DNA of 64,000 nt from Virgibacillus_F necropolis_A (GCF_044793635.1 NZ_CP084992.1:1550001-1614000), one strand, 5' to 3'. Shown: positions 36,202-46,527, counted from the first letter of the stretch. The notes: generated from the letters alone by a model not told the origin. Made by a program: numbers and translations.

Positions 36202-36246
36202 TCATAACAGTGACCCGGCACCATCGATAAATAATTCTGTTCCAGT
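36202..36246 (-). pseudogene. 3' fragment of the SDR gene (duplicate of 58939-58983)
   Basis: About 45 bp encode TGTELFIDGAGSLL and a stop, nearly identical to the C-terminus of the SDR at 58939-59727 (TGTELFIDGAESLL). Similarity stops at CCAGT. Like the full gene at copy D, it lies just beyond a toxin-antitoxin copy, so module and SDR end were duplicated together. Confidence 0.8.
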
Positions 36247-36295
36247 AAAGTCAGCAACTCAAGAGAGGATTACGCATTCCCGGACCAGAAATAAC

Positions 36296-36334
36296 AAAAA
36301 CAAGCCCATCAACAACCAAGTGAATGATGGGCTT
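36296..36334 (-). terminator. Terminator of the arabinan operon (after melA)
   Basis: On the minus strand AAGCCCATCA / TGATGGGCTT forms a perfect 10-bp stem with a 13-base loop, followed by GTTTTTG, about 20 bp past the melA stop codon. Confidence 0.85.
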
Positions 36335-36355
36335 AACGATTAACTTATAATAAAT

Positions 36356-37657
36356 CTACTTATACTCTGGCAACCAGTCTCCATGCGCTTCAATCAAATC
36401 GTCACACAAGGCAACAATGTCATCAATGGACAACTCTGCTGAAGTGTGTGGATCTAACATCGCCGCCTGGTAAATGTGTTCTTTTTTTCCAGACATTGCA
36501 GCTTCAATGGTAAGTAACTGTGTATTAATATTGGTACGGTTTAAAGCCGCTAGTTGTTCGGGTAACTCACCTACATAAGTAGGTGTTACACCACTGGCAT
36601 CTACCAGACATGGGACTTCTACGCATGCTTTTTCTGGCAAATTGCTAATTAAACCACCTGTATTTAACACGTTTCCACCAATTTTAATCGGATTATTTGT
36701 TTCCATTGCTTCTATAATATAGGAACCATATTCATGCGTACGGCTATGTGTCACACTTTTGTCATTAACCAAATCCTGGCGCATATTTTTCCAACCTTCA
36801 ATCTGATTCACACAACGTCGTGGGTATTCATCCAATGGAATATTGAAACGGTCGACTAATTCTGGGTACTTACTTTTGATAAAGTAAGGATGATACTCCG
36901 CATTGTGCTCAGAGGATTCTGTTACATAATAACCAAATCGCAGCATTAATTCGTATCGAATCATATCATCATGCTTTTCCTTTTGTTTTTCCATTGCTCT
37001 TTTTTTAATTTCTGGGTACAAGTCTTTTCCGTTCCGGTTAATTTCTAGTAACCAGGCTAAATGATTAATCCCAGCAATTTTCCACTGTATATTGTCTGTT
37101 GGCATATTCAAATCTTTTAACAAATGATCTGCACAATTTTGTACACTGTGACATAAACCTACCGTCTTTATTCCAGTATGCCGAAGCATTGTTCCCGTAA
37201 GAGCGGCCATCGGATTAGTATAATTTAAGAACCAGGCATCCGGACTGACCTCCTGCATATCTTTTGCAAAGTCCATCATAACGGGGATTGTTCTAAGACT
37301 TCTAAACAAGCCGCCAATGCCAATTGTATCTGCAATAGTTTGGCGGAGACCGTATTTTTTAGGAATCTCAAAGTCAACAATCGTACTTGGATCATAGCCG
37401 CCAACCTGAATTGCATTAATCACATATTTCGCGCCTTTTAAAGCTTCTTTCCGATCTGTATATGCCACGATGTTTACGGTAGAGTCCAGATTCTCTTTTA
37501 AATTTTTTAACATATTTTCTGAATCTCTTAATCTCTCATGGTCTATATCAAATAAGGCGAATTCAAAATCTTGTAAAGCATCCACTGTCATGCAATCTCC
37601 AAGTACATTTTTTGCAAAAACTGTACTACCTGCTCCTAAAAATGTAATTTTAGACAT
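36356..37657 (-). CDS. melA: GH4 alpha-galactosidase (MelA type)
   Basis: 433 aa, glycoside hydrolase family 4, an NAD+ and Mn2+ dependent enzyme. Seen: ITFLGAGSTVFAKNVLGD (NAD-binding), INAIQVGGYDPSTIVDFEIPKKYGLRQTIADTIGIGG, LNYTNPMAALTG and GLCHSVQNC with the metal-binding Cys and His. It is intracellular. It is last in the arabinan operon and may remove alpha-galactosyl or related side groups from imported arabinogalactan pieces. GH4 includes alpha-glucuronidases and 6-phospho-glycosidases, so the exact bond is not certain. Confidence 0.85.
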   Translation of the reverse strand: MSKITFLGAGSTVFAKNVLGDCMTVDALQDFEFALFDIDHERLRDSENMLKNLKENLDSTVNIVAYTDRKEALKGAKYVINAIQVGGYDPSTIVDFEIPKKYGLRQTIADTIGIGGLFRSLRTIPVMMDFAKDMQEVSPDAWFLNYTNPMAALTGTMLRHTGIKTVGLCHSVQNCADHLLKDLNMPTDNIQWKIAGINHLAWLLEINRNGKDLYPEIKKRAMEKQKEKHDDMIRYELMLRFGYYVTESSEHNAEYHPYFIKSKYPELVDRFNIPLDEYPRRCVNQIEGWKNMRQDLVNDKSVTHSRTHEYGSYIIEAMETNNPIKIGGNVLNTGGLISNLPEKACVEVPCLVDASGVTPTYVGELPEQLAALNRTNINTQLLTIEAAMSGKKEHIYQAAMLDPHTSAELSIDDIVALCDDLIEAHGDWLPEYK

Positions 37658-37680
37658 TTAAACCCTCCACTTAGAATATG

Positions 37681-38841
37681 CTATTTTACGCTAATTCTAG
37701 CCAGAACTTTTTGACCTGCCGTATTAATAATTTGACCGGGAGAACCAAAATAAGGAGTTCCATCCTTTTTCCAAAACAGTTGTTGTACCCGTGCATGACG
37801 ATTGTGGTCGTATAATGGATTTCCTTCAATTTTTTTATAAGGACGGGCATGATAAACAAGTATGTCGGTAATACCATCTTCAGCAACTGTAAAGCTATTA
37901 TGACCTGGTCCGAATTCATTTGTTTCTTCATCTGAAGTAAACACGGGATCTTTTGACTTTGACCATGAATATGGATTTAATAAATCACTATCTTCAGCAG
38001 CAGTTAACAGGCCCATTGCATAACGGTCATCCGTTGCACTAGCAGAATAGGAAATAAAAATTCTTCCATTTCTCTTGATAACAGCTGCACCTTCATTCAC
38101 ATAAAACCCTTCTTGTTCCCATGTAAATTCTGGCGTCGATAGTAGTACCTGTTTTTTTATCGTCCATGGATTACTCATTTCGGCAATATAAAGGTTTGAG
38201 ATTGTATCATTATCAACCTTTTGAGCCCATACCAAATACCGTTTTCTGTTATGCTCAAAGGTAGTTGCATCTAATGAAAAACTTTGAAATTCTGTGTTAA
38301 TTTGTCCTTTTTCAATCCATTCTCCCTCAAAGGGATTCTCGGAACTATTTTCCAAAACATACGGCCGAATTGCCCATATATCATCTTTATCTCCTGCTGC
38401 ATAATGAACATACCATTTATTATCAATGAAATGGATTTCAGGTGCCCATATGTGAATGGACATAATTCCGCTATCACGTTTTGTCCATAAAACTGACTCT
38501 TCAGCGTTTGAAAGGTCCTTTATTGTTTTTGCTCTTCGTAGGACGATACGATCATATTCAGGATGAGATCCAGTGAAATAATAGTAGCCATCGGTATGTT
38601 TATACATATATGGATCTGCCCTTTGCTCAACTAATGGATTTGGATACGTTTGCATTTGAAGTTTACCACCTACAGTGAATTTGCCAGGTTCTTCATATTG
38701 TTCACAATTGATTGTATCCCATTTTACATCTAGGTCTGCGTTTATACCATTATTGAATTCAACATTTACTTTCTTAGGTAGAAGTGGGACTTTGTTTATC
38801 ACCGTCGTTACTTCTACACTTTCAACTTTAGTAATATTCAT
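37681..38841 (-). CDS. GH43 alpha-L-arabinofuranosidase-like enzyme with N-terminal Ig-like domain
   Basis: 386 aa, no signal peptide. Residues about 1-62 form an Ig_4-like beta domain (VNVEFNNGINADLDVKWDT). The five-bladed GH43 propeller follows, with candidate catalytic acids in RADPYMY, SLDATTF and NEGAAVI. It is intracellular and should trim arabinofuranosyl or xylosyl residues from imported oligosaccharides. It lies between araM and melA in the operon. Within GH43 the specificity could also be beta-xylosidase or galactan-directed. Confidence 0.8.
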   Translation of the reverse strand: MNITKVESVEVTTVINKVPLLPKKVNVEFNNGINADLDVKWDTINCEQYEEPGKFTVGGKLQMQTYPNPLVEQRADPYMYKHTDGYYYFTGSHPEYDRIVLRRAKTIKDLSNAEESVLWTKRDSGIMSIHIWAPEIHFIDNKWYVHYAAGDKDDIWAIRPYVLENSSENPFEGEWIEKGQINTEFQSFSLDATTFEHNRKRYLVWAQKVDNDTISNLYIAEMSNPWTIKKQVLLSTPEFTWEQEGFYVNEGAAVIKRNGRIFISYSASATDDRYAMGLLTAAEDSDLLNPYSWSKSKDPVFTSDEETNEFGPGHNSFTVAEDGITDILVYHARPYKKIEGNPLYDHNRHARVQQLFWKKDGTPYFGSPGQIINTAGQKVLARISVK

Positions 38842-38862
38842 ATGTAACGTCTCTCCTAATTT

Positions 38863-40065
38863 TCATATTGAAATTTTCTTTATAGGATATTTAATATCTT
38901 CCTGCTTGAATTGATTGATTAAAAATAAGCCTGTACATCGTTTCCTTAAATGGAAAGCTTCATTTAAGCTACGGGTAATTAATGTGTTATCAATCTCTAA
39001 ATCTGCTGGTGTTCCAGCTCCTCCAACCTTTCTAAGCATATTTCTAATTTGTGAGGAACTAGGCAATTCTTCTATTAAACTTTTTATTTGCCCGAAATTT
39101 TCACTGAACTTTTTTAAGTTAGGTGAAAGTTTATTATCATCCAAATCTACGACCATTTGTTTATATAAATCAATTATGATAGTTGTTGCTATTCCTACCT
39201 TTGCTCCATGTAGAAGCTGTTTAGCATCCTTTTTTAACAATTCCATTTCCCAGTAATGGGATAAATGATGCTCGCCCCCTGATGCGGGTCTAGAATGGTC
39301 TAACACTAACATGACCAGCCCTGATTCTATTAAAGATTGCATCAATATTTTTATTCCATTGTCTTCTTTTTTTGCTATTTCTCCTGCACTGTTTACGCAA
39401 GCTTCTAAAGATTCCCTTGTCAAATCTGCTGCCAGTTGATTGTATGGCTCATTTCCCACCAAATATGAAATCTTCCAATCTAACAGAGACGTGTATTTAC
39501 CAATTATGTCGCCAAACCCCGCTGCAGTCATTTCCTGTGGCGCTTTTTTAAGAATATCAATATCCGCAAATACAGCAACAGGCGATGCAGTTTGGATTGT
39601 CTTTTTTACACCACGCAAGATTAAAGGAGCCCCTTTAGATGTAAAACCATCGACAGAAGCAGCAGTAGGAACTGAAATAAATGGGATAGTCATTTTAAAT
39701 CCCGTAAAACGCACTACATCATGAATCGTTCCGGATCCTACAGCTAAAATGACATCCGCATTGTTTGGCATTTCAACAATTAGTTGCATTAAAGTTTGCT
39801 CATCAGCAATCACTTCACCGTGTCTATTTGGACTTAATTCTATAGTGGTAACCTGAAAATTCCCATCTGATAGCAACTGTTCAATTTGATTGCCCGCTGC
39901 TTTTCTCGTATTTCCATCAAAAACGAGGACTATATTTTTAAACTTATTTGCGACTAAGTATGATGGGACCAATCCGACAGCGTTCTTTTCAACTCTTATT
40001 TTTGGGAACTTAATATTTTGTACATCTACTTCATTTGCTAGCTTTGTAAGATCTTCAATGGTCAT
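38863..40065 (-). CDS. araM: Glycerol-1-phosphate dehydrogenase AraM
   Basis: 400 aa. Reduces dihydroxyacetone phosphate to sn-glycerol-1-phosphate in B. subtilis AraM. Seen: AVGSGTIHDVVRF and FISVPTAASVDGFTSKGAPL (nucleotide and metal-binding region), and SGGEHHLSHYWEM with metal ligands. The ATG at 40065 is chosen since GGAGG lies six bases upstream; the frame extends to 40080 through the ribosome site. As in B. subtilis it lies inside the arabinan/arabinose operon, whose need for this enzyme is not understood. Confidence 0.9.
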   Translation of the reverse strand: MTIEDLTKLANEVDVQNIKFPKIRVEKNAVGLVPSYLVANKFKNIVLVFDGNTRKAAGNQIEQLLSDGNFQVTTIELSPNRHGEVIADEQTLMQLIVEMPNNADVILAVGSGTIHDVVRFTGFKMTIPFISVPTAASVDGFTSKGAPLILRGVKKTIQTASPVAVFADIDILKKAPQEMTAAGFGDIIGKYTSLLDWKISYLVGNEPYNQLAADLTRESLEACVNSAGEIAKKEDNGIKILMQSLIESGLVMLVLDHSRPASGGEHHLSHYWEMELLKKDAKQLLHGAKVGIATTIIIDLYKQMVVDLDDNKLSPNLKKFSENFGQIKSLIEELPSSSQIRNMLRKVGGAGTPADLEIDNTLITRSLNEAFHLRKRCTGLFLINQFKQEDIKYPIKKISI

Positions 40066-40090
40066 CATATACCTCCACATTCAGTTTCTT

Positions 40091-41578
40091 TTATGATTCA
40101 ATAGAAATTACTGTTACTGATTTTGATGGTAATGAAATATCTAGTTTATGCCCATTTATTTTATAATCTTCAAATACAGTTGGCTTAACAGTTTCCGGTT
40201 CTTCGAAAGTATTACGAGCATTCATTTGTTTAGAGGTTAATATTCTTCCTTCTACTTTTATTTGATCTACAATTCCTCGTAAGTCCAGGTTAATAGTTGC
40301 TTCAGAATCTTTATCCATATTGCACAAGCTAATGTTTACCTTGCCTTTTTTGTCCTTGGAAGCTGAAACACTAACCTGCGGAAGAAATTGGTCTCCATGT
40401 TTGATTGAATTTACCTTTACATCTATTGCCAGTTTCTTCGCATCCTGATGGACTTTATACATTTCAAATACATGGTATGTTGGTGTTAAGAGCATTTTAT
40501 CTCCTTCAGTTAAAACCATCGCCTGCAATACATTGACCGTTTGAGCAATATTTGCCATTTGGACGCGATCACTATGATTATTAAAGATATTCAAAGATAC
40601 ACCTGCAACCAGAGCATCACGGATCGTATTCTGCTGGAAAAGGAAACCTGGATTAGTCCCAGGTTCCACATCAAACCAAGTTCCCCACTCATCAACAATC
40701 ATTCCTACTCGTTTTTCTGGATCATATTTATCCATAATGGTACTGTGCTTAGTGATTAATTCTTCGATATGCAAAGCTTTTTGCATCGTAATCGTCCATT
40801 CGTCTTCTGTAAAATCAGTAGCCGAACCCTTACCCTTCCAAAAATCTCCCGGAATTGCGTAATAGTGCAGGCTTAATCCATCCATCAGATGGGCAGCTTC
40901 CCGCATTAACACTTCTGTCCAATTGAAATTATCTACATTGGCACCACCAGCAATTTTGTATACTTTGTTATCGCCATAATTACGGACATATGTCTGAAAA
41001 CGTCGGTATAAATCAGCATAATATTGAGGACGCATGTTACCGCCACATCCCCAATTCTCGTTACCGACACCAAAGTACGTAAGGTTCCACGCCTCTTCTC
41101 TACCATTTTCCTGTCTCCATTTTGCCATTGGGGATTCACCATCAAATGTCATATATTCTACCCATTCAGACATTTCCTGGACTGTACCACTCCCAACGTT
41201 CCCACATATATACGGTTCAGTTTCCAATAACTCGCAGAGCAGCATAAATTCATGTGTACCAAAATGATTATTCTCTACCATGCCACCCCAATGTGTGTTT
41301 ACCATCCGTTTACGATTTTCCCTGGGACCTACACCGTCCTTCCAGTGGTATTCATCAGCAAAACAACCACCAGGCCAACGAAGTACTGGAATATCGAGTT
41401 CTTTAAGAGCACCCAATACGTCGTTTCGAATCCCCTTTGTGTTTGGAATAGAAGAATCCTCGCCAACCCAAATCCCTTCATAAATACATCTACCAAGATG
41501 CTCTGCAAAATGTCCATAAATATTCTTGTTTATTGTTCCTTGAACTCCATCCGCATTAACAACAACATTGTTTTCCAT
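40091..41578 (-). CDS. abfA: GH51 alpha-L-arabinofuranosidase (first copy)
   Basis: 495 aa, intracellular GH51 enzyme that removes arabinofuranosyl residues from arabino-oligosaccharides. Seen: INKNIYGHFAEHLGRCIYEG, RWPGGCFADEYHWKDGVG, the acid/base Glu in GVGNENWGCGG and the nucleophile Glu in IVDEWGTW. It lies between the GH127 gene and araM with two-base spacing to the former. A second, distinct GH51 is at 49042-50559. Confidence 0.94.
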   Translation of the reverse strand: MENNVVVNADGVQGTINKNIYGHFAEHLGRCIYEGIWVGEDSSIPNTKGIRNDVLGALKELDIPVLRWPGGCFADEYHWKDGVGPRENRKRMVNTHWGGMVENNHFGTHEFMLLCELLETEPYICGNVGSGTVQEMSEWVEYMTFDGESPMAKWRQENGREEAWNLTYFGVGNENWGCGGNMRPQYYADLYRRFQTYVRNYGDNKVYKIAGGANVDNFNWTEVLMREAAHLMDGLSLHYYAIPGDFWKGKGSATDFTEDEWTITMQKALHIEELITKHSTIMDKYDPEKRVGMIVDEWGTWFDVEPGTNPGFLFQQNTIRDALVAGVSLNIFNNHSDRVQMANIAQTVNVLQAMVLTEGDKMLLTPTYHVFEMYKVHQDAKKLAIDVKVNSIKHGDQFLPQVSVSASKDKKGKVNISLCNMDKDSEATINLDLRGIVDQIKVEGRILTSKQMNARNTFEEPETVKPTVFEDYKINGHKLDISLPSKSVTVISIES

Positions 41579-41580
41579 TA

Positions 41581-43872
41581 TTACACCTCATTTAAATAAA
41601 TTTTTTCATTAATAGTCCTGACACCGTATACTCCACCCGCTACTTTTCCTACTTTTGATGTAAACTTTACTTCAACCTTTGATTTTCCTTTTATCAATTC
41701 TTCTGGAATTTCATAACAAACATCAAAAAGGCTGCCGGGTTTATTTTCATTTAGTTTCTGATTTGCAATTACAGACCCATCTACTAAAATACTAAATTCT
41801 CTTTCATATGTTTTTCCATTAACATGTAAATGCTTATCATTACCAAAGTAAGTAACAAGTAGATACATCGGCATATCCGGTTGGACTGCCATCTCATAAC
41901 TGAAAAAACCACCATCTCGGCTATCACGCCAACCTTTATGAACTAGGTTTAAATAACCTGATGTCGAATTTTGTGTTTGGATATTATGGTCAACTTCTGG
42001 CTGCTGCTCATTAGGGTTAACAACATCAACCGTAATCCTTCTTGTTCTTTCCAGTTCCTCTTTTTCTTTATCCCTAAAATTCTTGTAATCTGTTTGACTC
42101 ATGATATTCCAATATAAGGTGTACCGTTGGTGATGTAGCTCATAAAACGGAATGAGTCTAACTTTAACATCTCCTGGTTGACCAATTGCTTCCGTTTCAA
42201 ATGTCAGCGGTAATTCTTTAACTGGTTTTATCCAACTATTTAAATCCTTCTCATTCGTAACAAGCACGGGAACATCAATTAACGGGTGGTTGTTAAGCTC
42301 CAAGTGGTCTGCCAAAATGTCTGTTTTTGGAAACTTTTCCGTTCCTAATGCACCCGCCATCACTATAGGTCCATACATAATAGCTATCTTTTTCGGATCA
42401 TCTTTAGCTGCATACGTGTGGAGACCCATTGGAAGGTCTATTTCAATACTATCTCCAGCTACCCACTCTTTGGTAATTGTCAAATACCCGTTTTCCGATT
42501 GTGAGAATGTTTCTTTTCCATTTACAGTAGCAGTGACTGTTCCTGCTACCCAGTGAGGAACTCGAATACGAATAGCTAGTTGTTCACCATTTGCTTCAGT
42601 AAAAGTAAGCCTCGATCTATTAGACTTCGGAAATGATGTTTCCTGGCTAATCTTAATCTCTTTATCTTCTAATTTAGCTTCTGAAGAAATAAATAAATTC
42701 ACATACAATTGATCCTGATCTCGATAATAGATATTTCTTGTGTATCGGGCTGGATTCTCCATGCCAGTCCCTGTACAACACCAAAACGAATCATCTGGTG
42801 AACAATATACTTTTAAATGACCAGGTTGAGTTGATACAAAGTATGTTTTCATTCCAGAATCTGGATCTTGGGAGGCAAGAATATGGTTATAGAGTGCTCT
42901 TTCATAGAAATCCATATATTCTGCTTTATGGGACCAATGAAAGAGGTGCTCAGTAAGCTTGAGCATGTTGTAGGTGTTACATGTTTCTGTTGTCAAAACC
43001 CCTAACTCTTCAGCATTTTCTATTCCAAAATGCTCACCTATACTATTTCCCCCAATTACATAAGAGCGATAATTGGTTACTTGGTTCCAGAAAAAGTCAG
43101 CCATATCTTTGTATTCTTCAACTCCAGTTATTTCATAAAGCTTGGCAGCTCCAATTACTTTCGGGATTTGTGTGTTCGCATGTTTTCCCTCAAGTTTGTC
43201 AGACCTTTTAGATAAAGGTTCTAGGATAGTTTGATGGCAAAATCGTTCGGCGAGCTCAAGGTAGTCTTCATTTTTCGTTATTACATACAGGTCGGCCATC
43301 GCTTCATTCATACCACCATGTTCACACGTTAGCATTTTTTGAAATTGCTCATCTGTCAGGTTTTCCAATCCTTTTTTAGCCCAATTTGCTAATTTAATGA
43401 CTACCTCTAAAGCTTTTTCACTTTCGGTATAGTTATAGGTGTCAATAAGTCCTGCATAAATCTTGTGGGTGCTGTACCAAGGAACCCAGGACCCTCCTAA
43501 ACTAAAGTTATCAACCTGGAATTCCCCAGTAAATACGTTATCAAAGCAAGTCCTTGGGAAACCACTTACATATCCGTCTTCATCGAAGTGTTGAATATAC
43601 TCTAACTCATCAATAGCATAATCAAGCTTCTTTTTAAGTAAATGATTATTTGTTACAGACACCAGTACAGCAGCCGCGGATAACCAGTGACCAATTGAGT
43701 GTCCTGCAATTCCTTTTGATTCCCAACCACCATAGCGGGGTTTTTTAGGAGTTTGTGACACAGCTTCATAACATGGAGCAACGAGTCGATCGACATCCAG
43801 GTAAAGTAAGTATTCTTTTCCTCTTTCTTGTGAGTCCATGAACATCCCATTTAAAAGACTTACATTTTCCAA
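41581..43872 (-). CDS. GH127 beta-L-arabinofuranosidase
   Basis: 763 aa, no signal peptide. Seen: GHSIGHWLSAAAVLVS, CEHGGMNEAMADLY, and YCSPDDSFWCCTGTGMENPARY, with the paired cysteines where the zinc-bound nucleophile Cys of GH127 lies. The alpha/alpha barrel is followed by beta-sandwich domains to the C-terminus, longer than the minimal enzyme. It would release beta-L-arabinofuranose, found in plant extensins and some arabinans, from imported pieces. It is co-directional with abnA and abfA. Confidence 0.88.
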   Translation of the reverse strand: MENVSLLNGMFMDSQERGKEYLLYLDVDRLVAPCYEAVSQTPKKPRYGGWESKGIAGHSIGHWLSAAAVLVSVTNNHLLKKKLDYAIDELEYIQHFDEDGYVSGFPRTCFDNVFTGEFQVDNFSLGGSWVPWYSTHKIYAGLIDTYNYTESEKALEVVIKLANWAKKGLENLTDEQFQKMLTCEHGGMNEAMADLYVITKNEDYLELAERFCHQTILEPLSKRSDKLEGKHANTQIPKVIGAAKLYEITGVEEYKDMADFFWNQVTNYRSYVIGGNSIGEHFGIENAEELGVLTTETCNTYNMLKLTEHLFHWSHKAEYMDFYERALYNHILASQDPDSGMKTYFVSTQPGHLKVYCSPDDSFWCCTGTGMENPARYTRNIYYRDQDQLYVNLFISSEAKLEDKEIKISQETSFPKSNRSRLTFTEANGEQLAIRIRVPHWVAGTVTATVNGKETFSQSENGYLTITKEWVAGDSIEIDLPMGLHTYAAKDDPKKIAIMYGPIVMAGALGTEKFPKTDILADHLELNNHPLIDVPVLVTNEKDLNSWIKPVKELPLTFETEAIGQPGDVKVRLIPFYELHHQRYTLYWNIMSQTDYKNFRDKEKEELERTRRITVDVVNPNEQQPEVDHNIQTQNSTSGYLNLVHKGWRDSRDGGFFSYEMAVQPDMPMYLLVTYFGNDKHLHVNGKTYEREFSILVDGSVIANQKLNENKPGSLFDVCYEIPEELIKGKSKVEVKFTSKVGKVAGGVYGVRTINEKIYLNEV

Positions 43873-43898
43873 TTTGCGCCCTCCTCTTCGATTTCGAA

Positions 43899-43913
43899 GT
43901 TTAACGTATAAAC
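43899..43913. promoter_or_regulatory. AraR-like box at the abnA stop / GH127 upstream
   Basis: GTTTAACGTATAAAC resembles the other ACGTAT-centred boxes in the island and lies just after the abnA stop codon, before the GH127 ribosome site. Function is uncertain. Confidence 0.35.
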
Positions 43914-43915
43914 TG

Positions 43916-46459
43916 TTAGTTGTTTGGCTGTGCTAAGTTAGCAATTTGTGATGGTGATAATGCTCCTTCATAGATGCGCAATTCATCCATTAATCCCTTA
44001 AATGGAGGATCCCACCAGTTAACACCTAAACTAAAGCTGGCACCGGTAGTAGTAAATATATTTGGGAAGTCCGTTCCTGTAAATTTTTCTTCACCATTCA
44101 CATAAACACTAATTACACTGTTATCAACAGTGAAAGCCAAATGCGTCCACTCGTCAGTATTAATTGTCATACCAGTAGGGGCATCATACCATCTTTCACT
44201 ACCCGACCAGACCTTGGTACTCCCCCCTCCTGGAACAAGACTAACCCAGTTATTACTATCTCTAGCTCCAAAGAACGTGGTTGTATAATTCGTTAATTGT
44301 TCAGGATTTAACCAAAGTGATACCGAGTACGTGCTACTTGAGATAAGCCCGTTTGGTAAGCGGACACCTGATGAACCGTCGAATACCGCAGCATTCCCAA
44401 ATTTACCATCTGTGTAAGTTATAGTACCGCCCGTATTATCAATTCTATTACCAGTTACAGTACCTGCTCCAAAATTATTTGTTTCTTCACCTAGATTATT
44501 TTCAAATGCATAGTGAGCAACTAAACCAGCCTTTTTATACGGTAATACAGTAATGTTAAAGCTTTTTGTTTCAGTAATATCACCTTTTGTTATTGTGGCA
44601 GTGAGTGTAGCAGTTAATTCCTCAGAACCAGCCTCTGGTCGATTAACTTCCCCTTCAGCAGTGACTACACTAGAATCTGAAGTCTTCCATGAAATTTCTG
44701 TGTGTCGAGTTCCTTCTGTTGGAAGTGTCAAATTGGAAATAACATGGTCTGTGTCACCAAGACTCAAATCATTTACAACATCCTCTACAATCTCCTCATC
44801 AGTTTTATCAAGTTGTTTACTTCCCCAAACTGATACTCCTTCTTTTGATACAGCTGTAAATGTCATTACATAACGTTCTGATGTTGGATTCCATTGACGT
44901 ATGAACACTCCGTTATAGGTATCTCCATCCACCGTTATTTTTGCTTGATTATGGCTCGTTTTTTTCCATGTACCAGTAACATCACCGGAAATGGTATTGT
45001 CTTTATTTAAATGAATCAATACAGAATTTTTGATAATCCCAGAAATATCTTTACCATGGTTAATAAACTTATATGCACCAATTAAATCTTGTCTGTTTAC
45101 CTTTTCTAACGTTTCATCTGCATAGCGGTATGGCGCAACCACTGGCCATCCTTCTTTATTCATAAATATTTGATGAACGCGAAGCTCGTGCATCTCACCT
45201 GTTTCTGGAAAGCGTGTATGGAAAACCAAAAACTTCTGACCAGTATCAGAGTCATAGAAAACTGAATTATGTCCTGGGGAAACATATCCGTAGCCAATTC
45301 CTGTACCGGGGTCTCCCACTTTTCTTTCAAATAAGAAGTTACCCATAAGTTTATTGCCATAGCGAGAATGGTCTACTTCCCCTGGTAAAACAGCATTTTT
45401 TCCTTTTCCATCTAAATAAGGACCACCTGGATTTTTTGATCTGAACACTCTCATATTATATCCACCATCTGCACCAAGCCACCCATAGGATATATATAAG
45501 TAATAATATTCAGTATTCTTATCGTATACAACATAAGGACCTTCTCCAGATTTCCCAAACCCACCTGCAATTTTGGTTCCAAAATATCGATCAACAAGTC
45601 TACCGTCAGCAGTAGTTCCATCTTTACCTGGATAAATTGCTTTACCTGTGGTTTTATTGATTTCCAGCATAAAAATCCCACCGGACCAGGAACCATATGT
45701 CATCCACAGTTTCCCATTCTTGTCATAGAACAAATTAGCATCTATAGCGTTAGGGAAGGTGCTATTATTATAAGATCCACCGCTATTAAACCAATCAGCG
45801 TTTTTACCATTTAATGTACCGTTATCGATAAGTTGTTTAATATTTGTATTTGTCCATTTCTTATTAACGTCACTATCTTCATCATACGCTTCTTCTTCGG
45901 TAAAACCTGAATATACAATGGTATCTACATACTTATATGGCCCCTCTATATCTTGTGATACCGCAAAACCAATAGCGGAACGGATATAAGTAGAAGATGC
46001 ACTATAATAAATCATATAAGCACCTTTGGATCCATCCTCATTGACATAGTCTTCACTCCAGAAAACTTCAGGAGCCCATACAGCATAACCACCTTTACTA
46101 TCAGCATCGTCTTCACCGGCCCAAGCAAAAGAACCAGCTAGATTTTGTGATAAATCTCCATAGATCTCATTACCAGGTGTAGTGTAACCATTAGTGAACC
46201 TAGTCCAGTTTTTTAAATCTGTTGACTTAGCAGCCTCGATATGAGAGCCAAACACGTAATACGTATCACCATCTTTTATAATAGAAGGATCGTGAACAGA
46301 TACATCCGTAAATTCAGGTGCTTCGCCTTGATCAATGCCAGGCTTGTTACTATTTTCATTAGGTTGACTAGCTGGTTTGTCGTTACCAAGTATTGTACTT
46401 GGTATAATAAATATAAGCATTAAGAAAACAAGCATAAATCCTAACAAGCTTTTACTCAT
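43916..46459 (-). CDS. abnA: Secreted endo-alpha-1,5-L-arabinanase, GH43 with Ig-like and LamG domains
   Basis: 847 aa with a signal peptide (about 1-26, hydrophobic core FMLVFLMLIFIIPS). GH43 propeller about 50-380, with VHDPSIIKDGDTYYVFGSH (base), NAIDANLFYDKNGKLWMTYG and GEGPYVVYDKN (acid). Next comes a beta domain about 465-570 as in B. subtilis Abn2, then an atrophied bacterial Ig-like domain about 575-660 (ISNLTLPTEGTRHTEISWK). A C-terminal LamG/concanavalin-type domain about 663-847 starts GLVAHYAFENNLGEE and may bind polysaccharide. It cuts arabinan outside the cell to feed the AraNPQ-like importer. No sortase or S-layer anchor is seen. Confidence 0.9.
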   Translation of the reverse strand: MSKSLLGFMLVFLMLIFIIPSTILGNDKPASQPNENSNKPGIDQGEAPEFTDVSVHDPSIIKDGDTYYVFGSHIEAAKSTDLKNWTRFTNGYTTPGNEIYGDLSQNLAGSFAWAGEDDADSKGGYAVWAPEVFWSEDYVNEDGSKGAYMIYYSASSTYIRSAIGFAVSQDIEGPYKYVDTIVYSGFTEEEAYDEDSDVNKKWTNTNIKQLIDNGTLNGKNADWFNSGGSYNNSTFPNAIDANLFYDKNGKLWMTYGSWSGGIFMLEINKTTGKAIYPGKDGTTADGRLVDRYFGTKIAGGFGKSGEGPYVVYDKNTEYYYLYISYGWLGADGGYNMRVFRSKNPGGPYLDGKGKNAVLPGEVDHSRYGNKLMGNFLFERKVGDPGTGIGYGYVSPGHNSVFYDSDTGQKFLVFHTRFPETGEMHELRVHQIFMNKEGWPVVAPYRYADETLEKVNRQDLIGAYKFINHGKDISGIIKNSVLIHLNKDNTISGDVTGTWKKTSHNQAKITVDGDTYNGVFIRQWNPTSERYVMTFTAVSKEGVSVWGSKQLDKTDEEIVEDVVNDLSLGDTDHVISNLTLPTEGTRHTEISWKTSDSSVVTAEGEVNRPEAGSEELTATLTATITKGDITETKSFNITVLPYKKAGLVAHYAFENNLGEETNNFGAGTVTGNRIDNTGGTITYTDGKFGNAAVFDGSSGVRLPNGLISSSTYSVSLWLNPEQLTNYTTTFFGARDSNNWVSLVPGGGSTKVWSGSERWYDAPTGMTINTDEWTHLAFTVDNSVISVYVNGEEKFTGTDFPNIFTTTGASFSLGVNWWDPPFKGLMDELRIYEGALSPSQIANLAQPNN

Positions 46460-46527
46460 TTAATTATCTCCTCTCTTTTTTAAACATAATTGAAGGGGCA
46501 TATAACATATGCCCCCAAAACTATTTA

